DNA of 64,000 nucleotides from Natranaerovirga pectinivora. GTDB lineage: Bacteria; Bacillota; Clostridia; Lachnospirales; DSM-24629. The position numbers and the translations under genes are program-made. This document shows positions 1 through 9,194 of this stretch, piece after piece; the first letter of the stretch is position 1; each line of letters begins with the position of its first letter. The stretch is taken from assembly GCF_004342165.1 (NCBI RefSeq), contig NZ_SMAL01000001.1, positions 124,001 to 188,000 on the forward strand. The letters are read 5' to 3'. Below the pieces are notes generated by a model. It made no database searches and was not told the DNA's origin. It saw only the letters and a program-made list of their open reading frames with translations.

Positions 1-165
1 GTATTCACGCCTAACTATTGGTTTATTAGAGGATTTTTGTTTGTCCAAAAAAATCTTCAACCAAGTTTTTCTAATGGGATTATAGTATCTTTTATAAGTA
101 TTTCTATACTTTTAATTATAGTATCAAGTTATATGTATAAGTATTTAGGAGAACATTATGTATAA
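1..165 (+). CDS. ABC-2 type transporter permease, C-terminal fragment (5' end outside window)
   Basis: The reading frame is open from base 1 to a TAA at 163-165, giving about 54 residues. The fragment has a membrane-proximal stretch beginning VFTPNYWFIRGF, which resembles the conserved end of ABC-2 export permeases (compare IPNRWFVNGF in the next gene). It ends in one hydrophobic segment and a short basic tail. It overlaps the next permease by 8 bp, so the two are translationally coupled and probably form a heterodimeric export permease. The ATPase is presumably upstream of the window. The family call is an inference from a short fragment plus its neighbour. Confidence 0.6.
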   Translation, partial: VFTPNYWFIRGFLFVQKNLQPSFSNGIIVSFISISILLIIVSSYMYKYLGEHYV

Positions 166-1384
166 GGTTTTAATGGCTATAAAAAACAGAATAAAAGTAA
201 TAATGAAGGATAGGATTATATGGGTATTATGTTTGTTTGTAATACTCTTTTTTAGTTTGATTTCATCTGTGTTATTGGACCATATGGACTATGGTAGCAG
301 AATACCTATTGCATTAGTTGATGAAGATAGGAGTTCTATGTCAAGTAAGTTGGTTGAAAATATTAAACGCCAAGAATCTTTATTTATTATAGATACTAGT
401 ATGGAAGAGTCAAATATCTTACTAAAAGATGGAAAAGTTGAAGGGATATACTATATTCCTTTAGGATATGAAGACAAAATGTATCAACTTGAGTTAAGAA
501 ATTTGATACAAGTTTATTATTTAAAAGGTAGCACTGCAGGTAAAGTTATATCTGATATAATAGCAGGAGAAATGCTATTTGATATAAGTCTCTTAAAAAC
601 AATGGATCTATTAGAAAGAAGTTTAAAAAGAAAAGATTTTAACCAAATCCCTAATACTTTACAACGAGCTATAGAAAAATCAGAGATGCTTCAGTTAAAG
701 GCAACTGATGATAGGGTTATGACAATTAATTTATTAAATGTACAGGATGAATTTACTAGGGTAGAAATAGATAACACAATTATATATAAACAAGTAGTAA
801 TAGGAATGGTATCTATTTTTTTAGCTTTTATCATATTATTTGCATCTACTTCTATTGTTAAAGATAAGGAGTTGGGCATAGAAAAAAGAATAAAAACAAT
901 ATATAATAATATGTTTATTAGATTGCTATCAAACTTATTAAGTGTACTGTTTATAAGTTTAATAACAACATTTATAATGGTTTTTTTATTATCTAATCAC
1001 TTAAGAATTAGTGACTTAACCAGTTTTTTTAGTATACTTCTATTATTTTCAAGTTATGTTTTCTCCATAACGAGTTTTTTTATAATGTGTAGTACATTAA
1101 TCAATAGAGTTATAACAATGCAGATATTTGGTTCAGTGACACTATTGCTATTTGCTATAGTTGGAGGTAGTTTTTGGAATATTGATTTTGTTAATAATCC
1201 TCTTTTAATAATAAACAGGGTGATACCTAATCGTTGGTTTGTTAATGGATTTATCAATTTCTTAATTAATAGAAATTTAAAGATGGTTTATTTTGAATAT
1301 GTACATCCTTTGTTAGTATTAGGGGTGTGTTTTGTCATTATAGGTTACTTTTTGGAAAAAATTAAAAAAAGAATGAAGACATAA
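158..1384 (+). CDS. ABC-2 type transporter permease (ABC2_membrane_3-like)
   Basis: A 408-residue membrane protein with the layout of ABC-2 export permeases: one N-terminal membrane segment (about residues 22-42), a large extracytoplasmic domain (about 45-210), then roughly five segments up to a C-terminal helix (about 385-402) and a basic tail. The near-terminal IPNRWFVNGF resembles the same position in the preceding permease fragment. The start overlaps the previous gene by 8 bp and has GGAG at 147-150. Such pairs usually export drugs, peptides or lipids with a separate ATPase; the substrate cannot be told. A hairpin and a new promoter follow, so this gene ends its operon. Confidence 0.75.
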   Translation: MYKVLMAIKNRIKVIMKDRIIWVLCLFVILFFSLISSVLLDHMDYGSRIPIALVDEDRSSMSSKLVENIKRQESLFIIDTSMEESNILLKDGKVEGIYYIPLGYEDKMYQLELRNLIQVYYLKGSTAGKVISDIIAGEMLFDISLLKTMDLLERSLKRKDFNQIPNTLQRAIEKSEMLQLKATDDRVMTINLLNVQDEFTRVEIDNTIIYKQVVIGMVSIFLAFIILFASTSIVKDKELGIEKRIKTIYNNMFIRLLSNLLSVLFISLITTFIMVFLLSNHLRISDLTSFFSILLLFSSYVFSITSFFIMCSTLINRVITMQIFGSVTLLLFAIVGGSFWNIDFVNNPLLIINRVIPNRWFVNGFINFLINRNLKMVYFEYVHPLLVLGVCFVIIGYFLEKIKKRMKT

Positions 1385-1404
1385 ATGCATAATGGAATAA
1401 AAAT

Positions 1405-1468
1405 AATGCAATTACAATCAATATTTGTCATTTTTAGCTAAATGAAGGAATAAAGATGTGATTGCATT
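1405..1468 (+). repeat. Inverted repeat just upstream of the aryl-acid operon promoter
   Basis: Twelve-base arms at 1405-1416 and 1457-1468 pair with one wobble across a 40-base interval. The second arm ends 8 bp before the -35 box at 1477. There is no T-run, so a classical terminator is unlikely; an operator or a transcript-end hairpin for the permease gene are possible. Confidence 0.35.
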
Positions 1469-1476
1469 TATTAGTA

Positions 1477-1504
1477 TTGACAAATAAGGCGTATAAGATA
1501 TAAT
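1477..1504 (+). promoter_or_regulatory. Sigma-A promoter of the aryl-acid operon
   Basis: TTGACA (1477-1482), a 16-bp spacer and TATAAT (1499-1504) give consensus -35 and -10 boxes about 115 bp upstream of the symporter start. The long leader (about 1511-1620) shows no riboswitch I recognise. Confidence 0.75.
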
Positions 1505-1620
1505 TAACTAAAGAATGTAATTATAATATTTTTTTTGCCAATTTAGTTTAGCGATTTAAAGTAATACACATACATAGCGTTAAACTTTAAAGTGGTGAAT
1601 TAAATAAGGGGTGAGGTTGT

Positions 1621-3087
1621 ATGATTTATGTATTATGTATTATGCTTTATATTTTGATGATAATGGGGGTAAGTTTTATCAGTCGAAAAAAAGCAATGAA
1701 TCTTGATGGTTTTTTACTTGGTGGGCGGGCAATACCCCCATGGATGTCTGCTTTTTCTTATGGCACAGCATATTTTTCAGCAGTACTTTTTATAGGTTAT
1801 GCAGGCAGAATTGGGTGGAATTTTGGTTTAGGGGCATTATGGATTGTATTGGGAAATACATTTATTGGCTCTTATTTGGCTTGGAGAGTGCTTGGGAAAA
1901 AAACTAGAGAAATGACTCAAAGACTGAATGCATCAACAATGCCTGAATTTTTAGCAGCTAGATACAATAGTAAAGGTATAAAGATGATTACAACAGTAGT
2001 AATTTTTGTTTTTTTAATACCATATGCAGCGTCAGTATATAAAGGTTTAGGATTTTTATTTCAACAAGTATTTGATATGGATATAAATATTATTTTATTT
2101 TTGATGATGGCATTAACGGCATTTTATTTATTTGTTGGAGGTTTTATGGCTGCATCATTGGCAGATTTTATTCAAGGATTAATTATGATAGTAGGTGTAA
2201 TCATTCTGCTTTTCTATGTATCAACCTACCATAATGTAAATGGTATAGTAAATGGTATTTCTAATCTGGGAAGAATTGATACTAAATTAACAAAGATGAT
2301 ACATAAAGACACAGTATTACCATTATTCTCCTTGGTTGTGTTAACTAGTTTTGGAAGTTGGGGTCTTCCTCAAATGGTTCATAAGTTTTATACAATAAAA
2401 GATGAAAAATCCATTAAAACCGCAAAGTGGGTTTCCACAGGATTTGCATTATTAATGACATTTGGGGCTTATTTTACTGGTGCATTAAGTAGAGTAGTTC
2501 TTAATAACCAACAGCCGGCATCAATTGATGAAGTGATGCCCTTAGTAATGGATACTGTTTTACCTGTATTTGCATCAGCTATCATACTTGTTCTTGTATT
2601 ATCGGCTTCTATGTCAACATTAGCGTCTATTGTTCTAGCTGCTAGTTCTACAATTGCAGTAGACTTAGTAAAGGGTGGTTTAAAGCCTAATATAGATCAA
2701 AAACAAATCCTTTGGTTACTAAGAATTTTATGTGTTGTTTTTGTTTTTTTATCTTATTTTATAGCTATAGGTGATAGTCCTGTATTGAATTTAGCATCTT
2801 TATCTTGGGGAGCTGTCTCGGGTTGTTTGTTTGCCCCTTATTTATTAGGATTATACAGCAAAAAGGTAACTAAAGCTGGAGTATACGCAAGCTTTATCAC
2901 AGCTGGAGGCATAACACTATATGGGGTGTTAAGGTATGGAATGGAAAGTCCTTTAATTCCAACGGTATCAGCATTTTCTATTATTTTGCCTATTATATCA
3001 ATGTACTTTGTTAGTTTATTAACAACAGAATATAAAAAAGAGCATATTGATAAGGTGTTTACACAAAAAGCAGTGGGGGCTGAATAA
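1621..3087 (+). CDS. Sodium:solute symporter (SSS family)
   Basis: A 488-residue polytopic protein of about 13 membrane segments with the typical SSS opening (single N-terminal helix, then a short loop with GRAIPPWMSAFSYG at about residues 37-50). The family couples Na+ uptake to import of sugars, amino acids or carboxylates. It is the first gene of an operon with two phenylacetate-CoA ligases and indolepyruvate oxidoreductase, so an aromatic or other organic acid is a plausible substrate; that is inference from context. The ATG follows AAGGGGTGAGG at a good distance. The stop is 18 bp before the next start. Confidence 0.85.
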   Translation: MIYVLCIMLYILMIMGVSFISRKKAMNLDGFLLGGRAIPPWMSAFSYGTAYFSAVLFIGYAGRIGWNFGLGALWIVLGNTFIGSYLAWRVLGKKTREMTQRLNASTMPEFLAARYNSKGIKMITTVVIFVFLIPYAASVYKGLGFLFQQVFDMDINIILFLMMALTAFYLFVGGFMAASLADFIQGLIMIVGVIILLFYVSTYHNVNGIVNGISNLGRIDTKLTKMIHKDTVLPLFSLVVLTSFGSWGLPQMVHKFYTIKDEKSIKTAKWVSTGFALLMTFGAYFTGALSRVVLNNQQPASIDEVMPLVMDTVLPVFASAIILVLVLSASMSTLASIVLAASSTIAVDLVKGGLKPNIDQKQILWLLRILCVVFVFLSYFIAIGDSPVLNLASLSWGAVSGCLFAPYLLGLYSKKVTKAGVYASFITAGGITLYGVLRYGMESPLIPTVSAFSIILPIISMYFVSLLTTEYKKEHIDKVFTQKAVGAE

Positions 3088-3105
3088 AGGGGGGGTTAAT
3101 TTTAT

Positions 3106-4413
3106 ATGATTTGGGATAAGGCAGAATCTTATTCAAGGGGTGAAATGATTTCATATCAGAATTATAACTTAAAGAATACGATAGAAAGAATATACCATAA
3201 AGTACCTTATTACAAAGGGAAAATGGATAGAATAGGTGTTAAACCTGTACATATACAGACCATAGAGGATCTGAAAGAGTTACCGTTTACTGTAAAAGAT
3301 GATTTAAGAAAAAATTATCCATTTGGTTTATTTACCGTAGACAAAGAAGCGCTCATTAGACTTCATGCCTCATCTGGAACAACAGGAAAACCTACAGTTG
3401 TAGGATACACAAGAAAAGATTTAGAGTTATGGGCTAACTTAATAGCAAGATTAGTATCAATGGCAGGAGGCAGTTCAAAAGATGTTGCACAAATCTCTTT
3501 TGGATATGGTCTATTTACTGGCGCTTTTGGTCTTCATTATGGGTTAGAAAAAGTGGGTGCCTTAGTAGTCCCAGCATCTTCAGGAAATACAGAAAAACAG
3601 ATAATGTTAATGAAAGATTTTGGAACAACCATTCTTGTTAGTACACCTTCCTATGCATTGCATATGGCAGAAGTTGCAAAACAAATGGGTATTAACCCAA
3701 AAACAGATTTAAGCCTAAAGCTTGGATTATTTGGAGGGGAAGGTTCTACAGAAGCAATGAGAGAAGAAATTCAAAAATCTTGGGGAATTTTAGCTACTGA
3801 AAATTATGGTATGAGTGAGTTAATTGGGCCAGGGGTATCAGGGGAATGCAAATATTTATGTGGTATGCATATATCAGAAGATCATTTTATTCCAGAAATA
3901 ATTGATCCAGACACAGAAGAAGTATTACCAGAAGGGGAAGAAGGGGAATTGGTTATAACGACTATCACTAAGGAAGCATTACCCCTTATTAGATATAGAA
4001 CTAAAGACATTACAAGGCTAAACTATGAACCGTGTAAATGTGGTAGAACTACTGTTAGAATGAGTAAGATTCAAGGTAGAACAGATGATATGTTAGTGAT
4101 TAAAGGGGTTAATATATTCCCGTCACAGATTGAAGAAGTATTATTAAATTTAAAAGAAATTGGTCCTCATTATGAAATTATTTTAAATAAAAAAGGTTTC
4201 TTAGACTTTGTAGAGATTAGGGTAGAGTTAGCAGATCATTCTTTACTTGATTCTTATTCTAACCTAGAAGCATTAGAAAAGAAAATAAAACACCAACTTA
4301 AAATAATATTAGGTGTTGATGCAATTATAAAGTTAGTAGAACCTAAGACATTGGAACGTTTTGAGGGAAAAGCAAAAAGAGTAGTAGATTTAAGAAACGA
4401 AGGGAGAAGGTAA
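3106..4413 (+). CDS. paaK: Phenylacetate-CoA ligase, first paralogue
   Basis: A 435-residue adenylate-forming enzyme of the PaaK group, which activates aryl acetates with ATP and CoA. The phosphate-binding loop [16 protein letters not shown] lies at about residues 86-101. YGMSELIGPGVS is the aromatic-adenylate motif, RYRTKDIT and CKCGRT are typical of PaaK, and a C-terminal AMP-binding lobe follows (about 330-435). The start ATG (M-I-W-D) lines up with the start of the second paralogue at 6919. It lies between the symporter and iorA (2-bp gap), so it probably converts aryl acetate to or from the aryl-acetyl-CoA made by the oxidoreductase. Which acid it prefers is unknown. Confidence 0.9.
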   Translation: MIWDKAESYSRGEMISYQNYNLKNTIERIYHKVPYYKGKMDRIGVKPVHIQTIEDLKELPFTVKDDLRKNYPFGLFTVDKEALIRLHASSGTTGKPTVVGYTRKDLELWANLIARLVSMAGGSSKDVAQISFGYGLFTGAFGLHYGLEKVGALVVPASSGNTEKQIMLMKDFGTTILVSTPSYALHMAEVAKQMGINPKTDLSLKLGLFGGEGSTEAMREEIQKSWGILATENYGMSELIGPGVSGECKYLCGMHISEDHFIPEIIDPDTEEVLPEGEEGELVITTITKEALPLIRYRTKDITRLNYEPCKCGRTTVRMSKIQGRTDDMLVIKGVNIFPSQIEEVLLNLKEIGPHYEIILNKKGFLDFVEIRVELADHSLLDSYSNLEALEKKIKHQLKIILGVDAIIKLVEPKTLERFEGKAKRVVDLRNEGRR

Positions 4414-4415
4414 GA

Positions 4416-6167
4416 GTGTCAGAAAGAATTTTAATGTTAGGGAATGAAGCAATAGCAAGAGGTGCCTATGAGGCAGGGGTAACAGTTACAGTTGCTTACC
4501 CTGGAACACCTAGTACAGAAATTACTGAAAATGTGGCTAAATATGATGAAATATATGCGGAATGGGCGCCGAATGAGAAAGTTGCCCTTGAAGTTGGGAT
4601 AGGTTCATCTATTGCGGGTGCAAGAACATTAGTTTGCATGAAACACGTAGGCGTGAATGTAGCAGCTGACCCATTATTTACTGTAGCATACTCTGGTGTA
4701 AATGGCGGGTTGGTTTTAGTTGTAGCAGATGATCCAGGAATGCATAGTTCTCAAAACGAACAGGATACAAAATTTTTTGCAAGAGCAGCTCATATTCCGT
4801 TATTGGAACCATCTTCTAGTATGGAAGCAAAAGAATTTGTTAAAAAAGCATTTGAGTTAAGCGAGGCATTCGATACACCTGTTATAGTAAGATTAACAAC
4901 TAGAATATCTCATTCTCAAGGTATTATCAGTCTTATGGATAGGCAAGAAATGCCATTAAAAAATTATGAAAAGGATTTTCAAAAATATGTTATGATGCCT
5001 GCAATGGCCAGAAAAAGACATACCATCGTTGAAGATAGAATGAATAGATTGGAAGTTGAGGCAAGTAATTTAGGTATCAATGAAGTTGAATACAAAAATA
5101 AAAAAATCGGTGTCATTACTAGTGGCATACCCTATCAATATGTAAAAGATGCTGTACCAGAAGCCTCTGTCCTTAAACTTGGTATATTACATCCATTACC
5201 AAAAGATTTAATATTAGAATTTTGTAAAAATGTAGAGGAAGTTTATGTTGTTGAAGAATTAGAACCAATTATAGAAGAACAAATTAAGTCATGGGGAATA
5301 AATGTTAAAGGCAAAGAGCTATTTACCAAACAAGGTGAATATAGTGCTAATTTAATTAAAAAAGTTATTGGAAAAGAAAATGTTGAAACAAGGGGTCCTT
5401 TGCCACTACCAGCTCGCCCACCTGTTATGTGTCCAGGATGTCCACATAGAGGGGTGTATTACGTATTACAAAAACTCAAAATTCATGCTACTGGAGATAT
5501 AGGGTGTTATACCCTTGGTGCATTACCACCTTTACAAGGCATAGACACCTGTATATGTATGGGTGCTAGTGTAAGTATGGTACATGGCGTTGAAAAGGCT
5601 AGGGGGAAAGAATTTGTTAAAAATTGGGTAGGTGTAATTGGCGATTCTACATTTGTACACTCAGGCATAACTGGTTTGGTTAATACGGTATACAATCAAG
5701 GAATCTCTACAGTACTTATACTTGACAACAGAACAACAGGAATGACGGGTCATCAAGATCATCCAGGGACGGGGAAAACATTAAAAGGTGAGCCCACTCA
5801 TACCCTTGATTTTGAATTATTGTGTAAAAGTGTAGGGATAAAACATGTAAGAAGTGTTGATCCTTTCAATTTAAAGGAAGTAGAATCCGTAATTAAAGAA
5901 GAAGTGAATAGAGAAGAACCATCTGTAATTATAGCATGTGCGCCTTGTGAGCTTCTTGATAAAAAAACCAAAAGAATATTAAGTAATATTAATCAAGATG
6001 AATGTAAAACCTGTGGAATTTGTATGAAAATTGGCTGTCCTGCTATTCAGAAGAAACAGGGAGTCATTCAGGTAAACGATGCACTTTGTAATGGATGTGG
6101 TTTATGTATAGAAGTATGTGCATTTGATGTAATAAATAGAGAGAAGGATTCAGTTGTTAATTATTAA
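4416..6167 (+). CDS. iorA: Indolepyruvate ferredoxin oxidoreductase, alpha subunit
   Basis: A 583-residue protein matching IorA. It has an N-terminal pyrimidine-binding domain with YPGTPSTEI (about 29-37), a central domain, a thiamine-diphosphate domain with CPGCPHRG (about 340), GDIGCYTLG (about 360) and GDSTFVHSG (about 408), and a C-terminal 2x[4Fe-4S] domain (about 529-575) with two four-cysteine clusters. With IorB it oxidatively decarboxylates aryl pyruvates to aryl-acetyl-CoA while reducing ferredoxin, in the cytoplasm of anaerobes. The start is GTG with GAAGGGAGAAGG upstream, 2 bp after paaK. All expected motifs are present. Confidence 0.95.
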   Translation: MSERILMLGNEAIARGAYEAGVTVTVAYPGTPSTEITENVAKYDEIYAEWAPNEKVALEVGIGSSIAGARTLVCMKHVGVNVAADPLFTVAYSGVNGGLVLVVADDPGMHSSQNEQDTKFFARAAHIPLLEPSSSMEAKEFVKKAFELSEAFDTPVIVRLTTRISHSQGIISLMDRQEMPLKNYEKDFQKYVMMPAMARKRHTIVEDRMNRLEVEASNLGINEVEYKNKKIGVITSGIPYQYVKDAVPEASVLKLGILHPLPKDLILEFCKNVEEVYVVEELEPIIEEQIKSWGINVKGKELFTKQGEYSANLIKKVIGKENVETRGPLPLPARPPVMCPGCPHRGVYYVLQKLKIHATGDIGCYTLGALPPLQGIDTCICMGASVSMVHGVEKARGKEFVKNWVGVIGDSTFVHSGITGLVNTVYNQGISTVLILDNRTTGMTGHQDHPGTGKTLKGEPTHTLDFELLCKSVGIKHVRSVDPFNLKEVESVIKEEVNREEPSVIIACAPCELLDKKTKRILSNINQDECKTCGICMKIGCPAIQKKQGVIQVNDALCNGCGLCIEVCAFDVINREKDSVVNY

Positions 6168-6191
6168 AATTAATTGAAAGGAGAGGTGAAT

Positions 6192-6794
6192 ATGTCTAAA
6201 GTGAATATGTTAATAGTAGGTGTTGGAGGACAGGGAAGTCTTTTAACTAGTAGAATTGTTGGAAACCTGGCTTTAGAAGAAGGGTATGATGTAAAATTAT
6301 CAGAAGTCCATGGAATGGCTCAGCGAGGTGGAAGTGTGGTAACCCACATTCGTTATGGGGAAAAAGTGAACGCACCTATAGTAGAAGTAGGAGATGCAGA
6401 TATTATTGTATCCTTTGAGAAGTTAGAAGCCCTTAGGTATGTGCATTATTTAAAGGAAGATGGCGTTTTAATTGTGAATTCTCAGGAAATCGATCCAATG
6501 TCTGTAATAGTTGGTTTAGATAAGTATCCAGATAATATTATAGATCAATTAGAAGAAGGTGTTAAGAATCTTATTGTAATGAATGCACTTGATGAAGCAA
6601 GAGGAATAGGCAATATTAAAGTGGTTAATACAATTTTATTAGGCGCGTTATCTAAATATTTGGAATTTGATAAAGAGAAATGGATAGAGGCTATCAAAAA
6701 AACTGTACCTGAAAAAACGGTGGATATCAATTTAAAGGCATTTAATAGAGGATTAGAGATAAGTTTGTCAGATGTTGAAGAATTAATTAGTTAG
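6192..6794 (+). CDS. iorB: Indolepyruvate ferredoxin oxidoreductase, beta subunit
   Basis: A 200-residue partner of IorA from the 2-oxoacid:ferredoxin oxidoreductase gamma/beta family. It has a Rossmann-like N-terminus (VGVGGQGSLLTSRI at about 9-22) and the family motif EVHGMAQRGGSVVTHIRYG (about 38-56). The frame is open from a TTG at 6174, but AAAGGAGAGGTGA at 6177-6189 is clearly the ribosome binding site of the ATG at 6192, so I take that start. It follows iorA by 24 bp in the same operon. Confidence 0.93.
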   Translation: MSKVNMLIVGVGGQGSLLTSRIVGNLALEEGYDVKLSEVHGMAQRGGSVVTHIRYGEKVNAPIVEVGDADIIVSFEKLEALRYVHYLKEDGVLIVNSQEIDPMSVIVGLDKYPDNIIDQLEEGVKNLIVMNALDEARGIGNIKVVNTILLGALSKYLEFDKEKWIEAIKKTVPEKTVDINLKAFNRGLEISLSDVEELIS

Positions 6795-6799
6795 AGATG

Positions 6800-6900
6800 A
6801 AAGTCTAATCGTCAAAATGCACTAGAAGTATTTTGTAGATTAGGCTTTTAATAAAATTCAAAGGTGTAAAAAAGTATAACTAGTAGATGGATCACTAGTT
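6800..6900 (+). other. Two inverted repeats between iorB and the second paaK
   Basis: Eleven-base arms at 6800-6810 and 6838-6848 pair with one wobble around a 27-base loop. A second small palindrome has AACTAGT arms inside 6879-6900, immediately before the AGGAGG (6903-6908) of the next gene. Neither has a strong T-run. They could act as an internal attenuator or as mRNA-processing hairpins; this is conjecture. Confidence 0.3.
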
Positions 6901-6918
6901 TTAGGAGGCTATAAATGT

Positions 6919-8217
6919 ATGATATGGAACGAATCAATAGAATGTATGAACAGAGAAGGTATAAGAGCATTACAAGGAAAAAGACTTGTAGAAACTGTTG
7001 AAAGAGTATATCATAATGTAAAATTTTATAGAAATAAAATGCAAGATCTAGGCTTAGAGCCAGGAGATATAAAAGACATAGATGATTTATATAAATTGCC
7101 ATTTACAACCAAAGACGACTTAAGAGAGAACTATCCTTTTGGATTATTTAGTGTTCCAATGAGTGAAGTGGTTCGTGTCCATGCTTCATCAGGAACAACT
7201 GGTAAACCAACAGTTGTAGGTTATACAAGAAAAGATCTAAGTACATGGTCTGAGGTTGTTGCAAGAACCCTAACATGTGCAGGAATACAAAAACACGACA
7301 GAATACAAATTGCTTATGGATATGGATTGTTTACAGGTGGGCTTGGGGTTCACTATGGTAGTGAAAAAGTAGGGGCAACAGTTATACCAATAAGTGGTGG
7401 AAATACGGCAAAACAAATTCAATTAATGCAAGACTTTGAAAGTACAGCTATTGCTTGTACACCTTCTTATGCTTTGTATTTGGCTGAAGCATTAGAAGAG
7501 CAAGGCATTGATCCAGAAACATTAAATATAAAAGTTGGTATTTTTGGTGCAGAACCCTGGACAGAAAACATGAGAAAAGAGATTGAGTCAAAATTAAAAA
7601 TAAAAGCAATAGATATCTATGGTTTAAGTGAAATAATTGGTCCTGGTGTTTCTTCAGAGTGTGAGGCTCAAGATGGATTACATATATTTGAAGATCACTT
7701 TATTCCAGAAGTTGTTGACACGAATACACTTAATCCGCTGGGGTATGGTGAAAAGGGTGAACTTGTGTTTACCACAGTAACAAAAGAAGCATTACCAATA
7801 CTAAGGTATAGAACAAGGGATTTAACTATATTAAAGGATGAAGTTTGTAGTTGTGGCAGAACAATGGTAAGAATGGAAAAATGTACTGGGCGATCAGATG
7901 ATATGTTGATTATTAGAGGGGTAAATATATTTCCATCACAAATTGAAAGTGTTTTGCTAGAAATCAGTGAAACAAAACCTCATTATTTACTTATTGTAGA
8001 GCGTATTAATAATTTAGATACTCTTGAGGTTTGGGTAGAGGTGGATGGTGTTTTCTTCTCTGATGAAATTAAAAAGCTAGAATTTCTTACTAAAAAAATA
8101 ACCCATGCAATTGAAAGTGCCTTAGGCATTGGGGTAAAGGTAAAGCTAGTAGAGCCGAAAACTATTGAAAGAAGTGAAGGAAAAGCAAAAAGAGTTGTTG
8201 ATAAAAGAATTATATAA
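6919..8217 (+). CDS. paaK: Phenylacetate-CoA ligase, second paralogue
   Basis: A 432-residue PaaK-type acyl-adenylate/CoA ligase, clearly paralogous to the protein at 3106. The shared loop [16 protein letters not shown] is at about residues 88-103, with [26 protein letters not shown] and the terminal GKAKRVVD. The AGGAGG at 6903-6908 serves the ATG at 6919; an ATG at 6915 is in another frame. Two ligases around one oxidoreductase suggest different aryl or branched acids, or opposite directions (acid activation versus ATP formation from acyl-CoA). The sequence does not decide which. It is followed at 12 bp by the ACT protein, the usual companion of PaaK in Clostridia and archaea. Confidence 0.9.
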   Translation: MIWNESIECMNREGIRALQGKRLVETVERVYHNVKFYRNKMQDLGLEPGDIKDIDDLYKLPFTTKDDLRENYPFGLFSVPMSEVVRVHASSGTTGKPTVVGYTRKDLSTWSEVVARTLTCAGIQKHDRIQIAYGYGLFTGGLGVHYGSEKVGATVIPISGGNTAKQIQLMQDFESTAIACTPSYALYLAEALEEQGIDPETLNIKVGIFGAEPWTENMRKEIESKLKIKAIDIYGLSEIIGPGVSSECEAQDGLHIFEDHFIPEVVDTNTLNPLGYGEKGELVFTTVTKEALPILRYRTRDLTILKDEVCSCGRTMVRMEKCTGRSDDMLIIRGVNIFPSQIESVLLEISETKPHYLLIVERINNLDTLEVWVEVDGVFFSDEIKKLEFLTKKITHAIESALGIGVKVKLVEPKTIERSEGKAKRVVDKRII

Positions 8218-8229
8218 AGGTGGGAGTTT

Positions 8230-8655
8230 ATGATAATAAAACAGTTATCCATTTTTCTAGAAAATAAGTCAGGTCGATTAACCGAGGTAACTAAGACATT
8301 AGGAGACCATAATATTAATATAACGGCATTAAGTGTTGCAGATACTTCTGAATATGGCATACTTAGACTTATTGTATCTGACCCAGAAAAGGCAGTTATT
8401 GTTTTGAAAGAAAATGGTTTTTCAGTAAGTCTAACAGATGTTATTTGTATTGTGGTTCCCCATAAACCAGGTGCTCTTAATAAAGCTTTAAATGTATTTT
8501 CAACAGAAAAAATTAGTATAGAGTATATGTATGCTTTTGAAATGAACGGAAAAGCATCTGTGATTATGAAGGTAACAGATATTTTTGAATCTATAGAAAT
8601 ACTGAAAAAACGTGAACTAGAATTGTTAAAAGCAAGTGATGCATATATGGTATGA
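8230..8655 (+). CDS. Tandem ACT-domain protein
   Basis: A 141-residue protein made of two ACT domains (about 1-70 and 71-141). The first opens with IKQLSIFLENKSGRLTEV, the classic ACT beta-alpha start; the second begins near VPHKPGALNKAL. ACT domains bind amino acids. Stand-alone double-ACT proteins next to PaaK and IorAB are a recurring arrangement and may sense an aromatic amino acid, but no enzymatic role is known. AAAGGTGGGAG precedes the ATG. It is the last gene of the operon; a terminator lies at 8689-8712. Confidence 0.88.
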   Translation: MIIKQLSIFLENKSGRLTEVTKTLGDHNINITALSVADTSEYGILRLIVSDPEKAVIVLKENGFSVSLTDVICIVVPHKPGALNKALNVFSTEKISIEYMYAFEMNGKASVIMKVTDIFESIEILKKRELELLKASDAYMV

Positions 8656-8688
8656 AGCATTTTATGTACAAATATTAAGTGATTAATT

Positions 8689-8712
8689 GAGGCGATTTTT
8701 CGTCTCTTTTTT
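8689..8712 (+). terminator. Rho-independent terminator of the aryl-acid operon
   Basis: GAGGCG (8689-8694) pairs with CGTCTC (8701-8706), with one wobble, around a 6-base loop, followed directly by six T at 8707-8712. Confidence 0.75.
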
Positions 8713-8713
8713 A

Positions 8714-8810
8714 CTTTATAGTTCTCGTTCCTATAAAGTGAAAAGGCTATTAAAAGCGCGGCATTTTTCTAACAAAGTTAGAAAAAGCTTGATGCCAAGA
8801 ACAAAACTAT
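8714..8810 (+). repeat. Dispersed multi-hairpin repeat, copy A
   Basis: Starts right after a terminator T-run with the hairpin CTTTATAG/CTATAAAG. It continues with GCATTTTTCTAAC aaa GTTAGAAAAAGC and ends in GATGCCAAGAACAAA. These blocks match copy C (42358-42513) in the same order; copy B (40650-40740) shares the middle. The 3' third of the element is missing here. Confidence 0.8.
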
Positions 8811-9165
8811 ATTTGGAAAATAAAAAAGGTTTTAATGTAAAATTATATAATTTATTGCAATAAAAACAGTTGTAAATATGAACTTCTTTTTTAAGAATAA
8901 AAGTTTGAAAATTAAATTAAAAGAATTATTTTGATTATACAAATATCTTTTATTGATGACTTTGTAATCTTAATGGTGGCGGTGGACTAATAAAAATCAT
9001 TAGATTTTATCATGCTTCAACTCCATAATTAGCGAACACATAGTAATGCGAATTGAAGAGGAATTATTTAATAAGTGGATGCAATTAAATGTATTAAATA
9101 TTAAAAAAATAGAATTAGGCAATGCAAAAACAATTAAAAGAATAATAAATTAGAATATTTCGTAA

Positions 9166-9194
9166 TTTACTTTTTTTACAACGTATACTATAAT
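9166..9194 (+). promoter_or_regulatory. Candidate sigma-A promoter of the amino-acid transporter operon
   Basis: TTTACT (9166-9171), a 17-bp spacer and a consensus TATAAT (9189-9194), about 43 bp before the binding-protein start. Confidence 0.5.

Noticed and set aside
1505-1620. Riboswitch or T-box in the aryl-acid operon leader
   Set aside because: No conserved T-box or riboswitch core sequence was found and no terminator/antiterminator pair precedes the symporter.
6174-6191. Upstream TTG start for iorB
   Set aside because: This stretch is the ribosome binding site (AAAGGAGAGGTGA) of the ATG at 6192.
7983-8660. 225-codon minus-strand frame opposite paaK and the ACT gene
   Set aside because: Antisense shadow of two well-supported genes; serine/phenylalanine-rich composition typical of such shadows.
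9046-9153. 35-codon frame as a gene
   Set aside because: No ribosome site, no recognised similarity; more likely debris or chance, so only mentioned within the gap.
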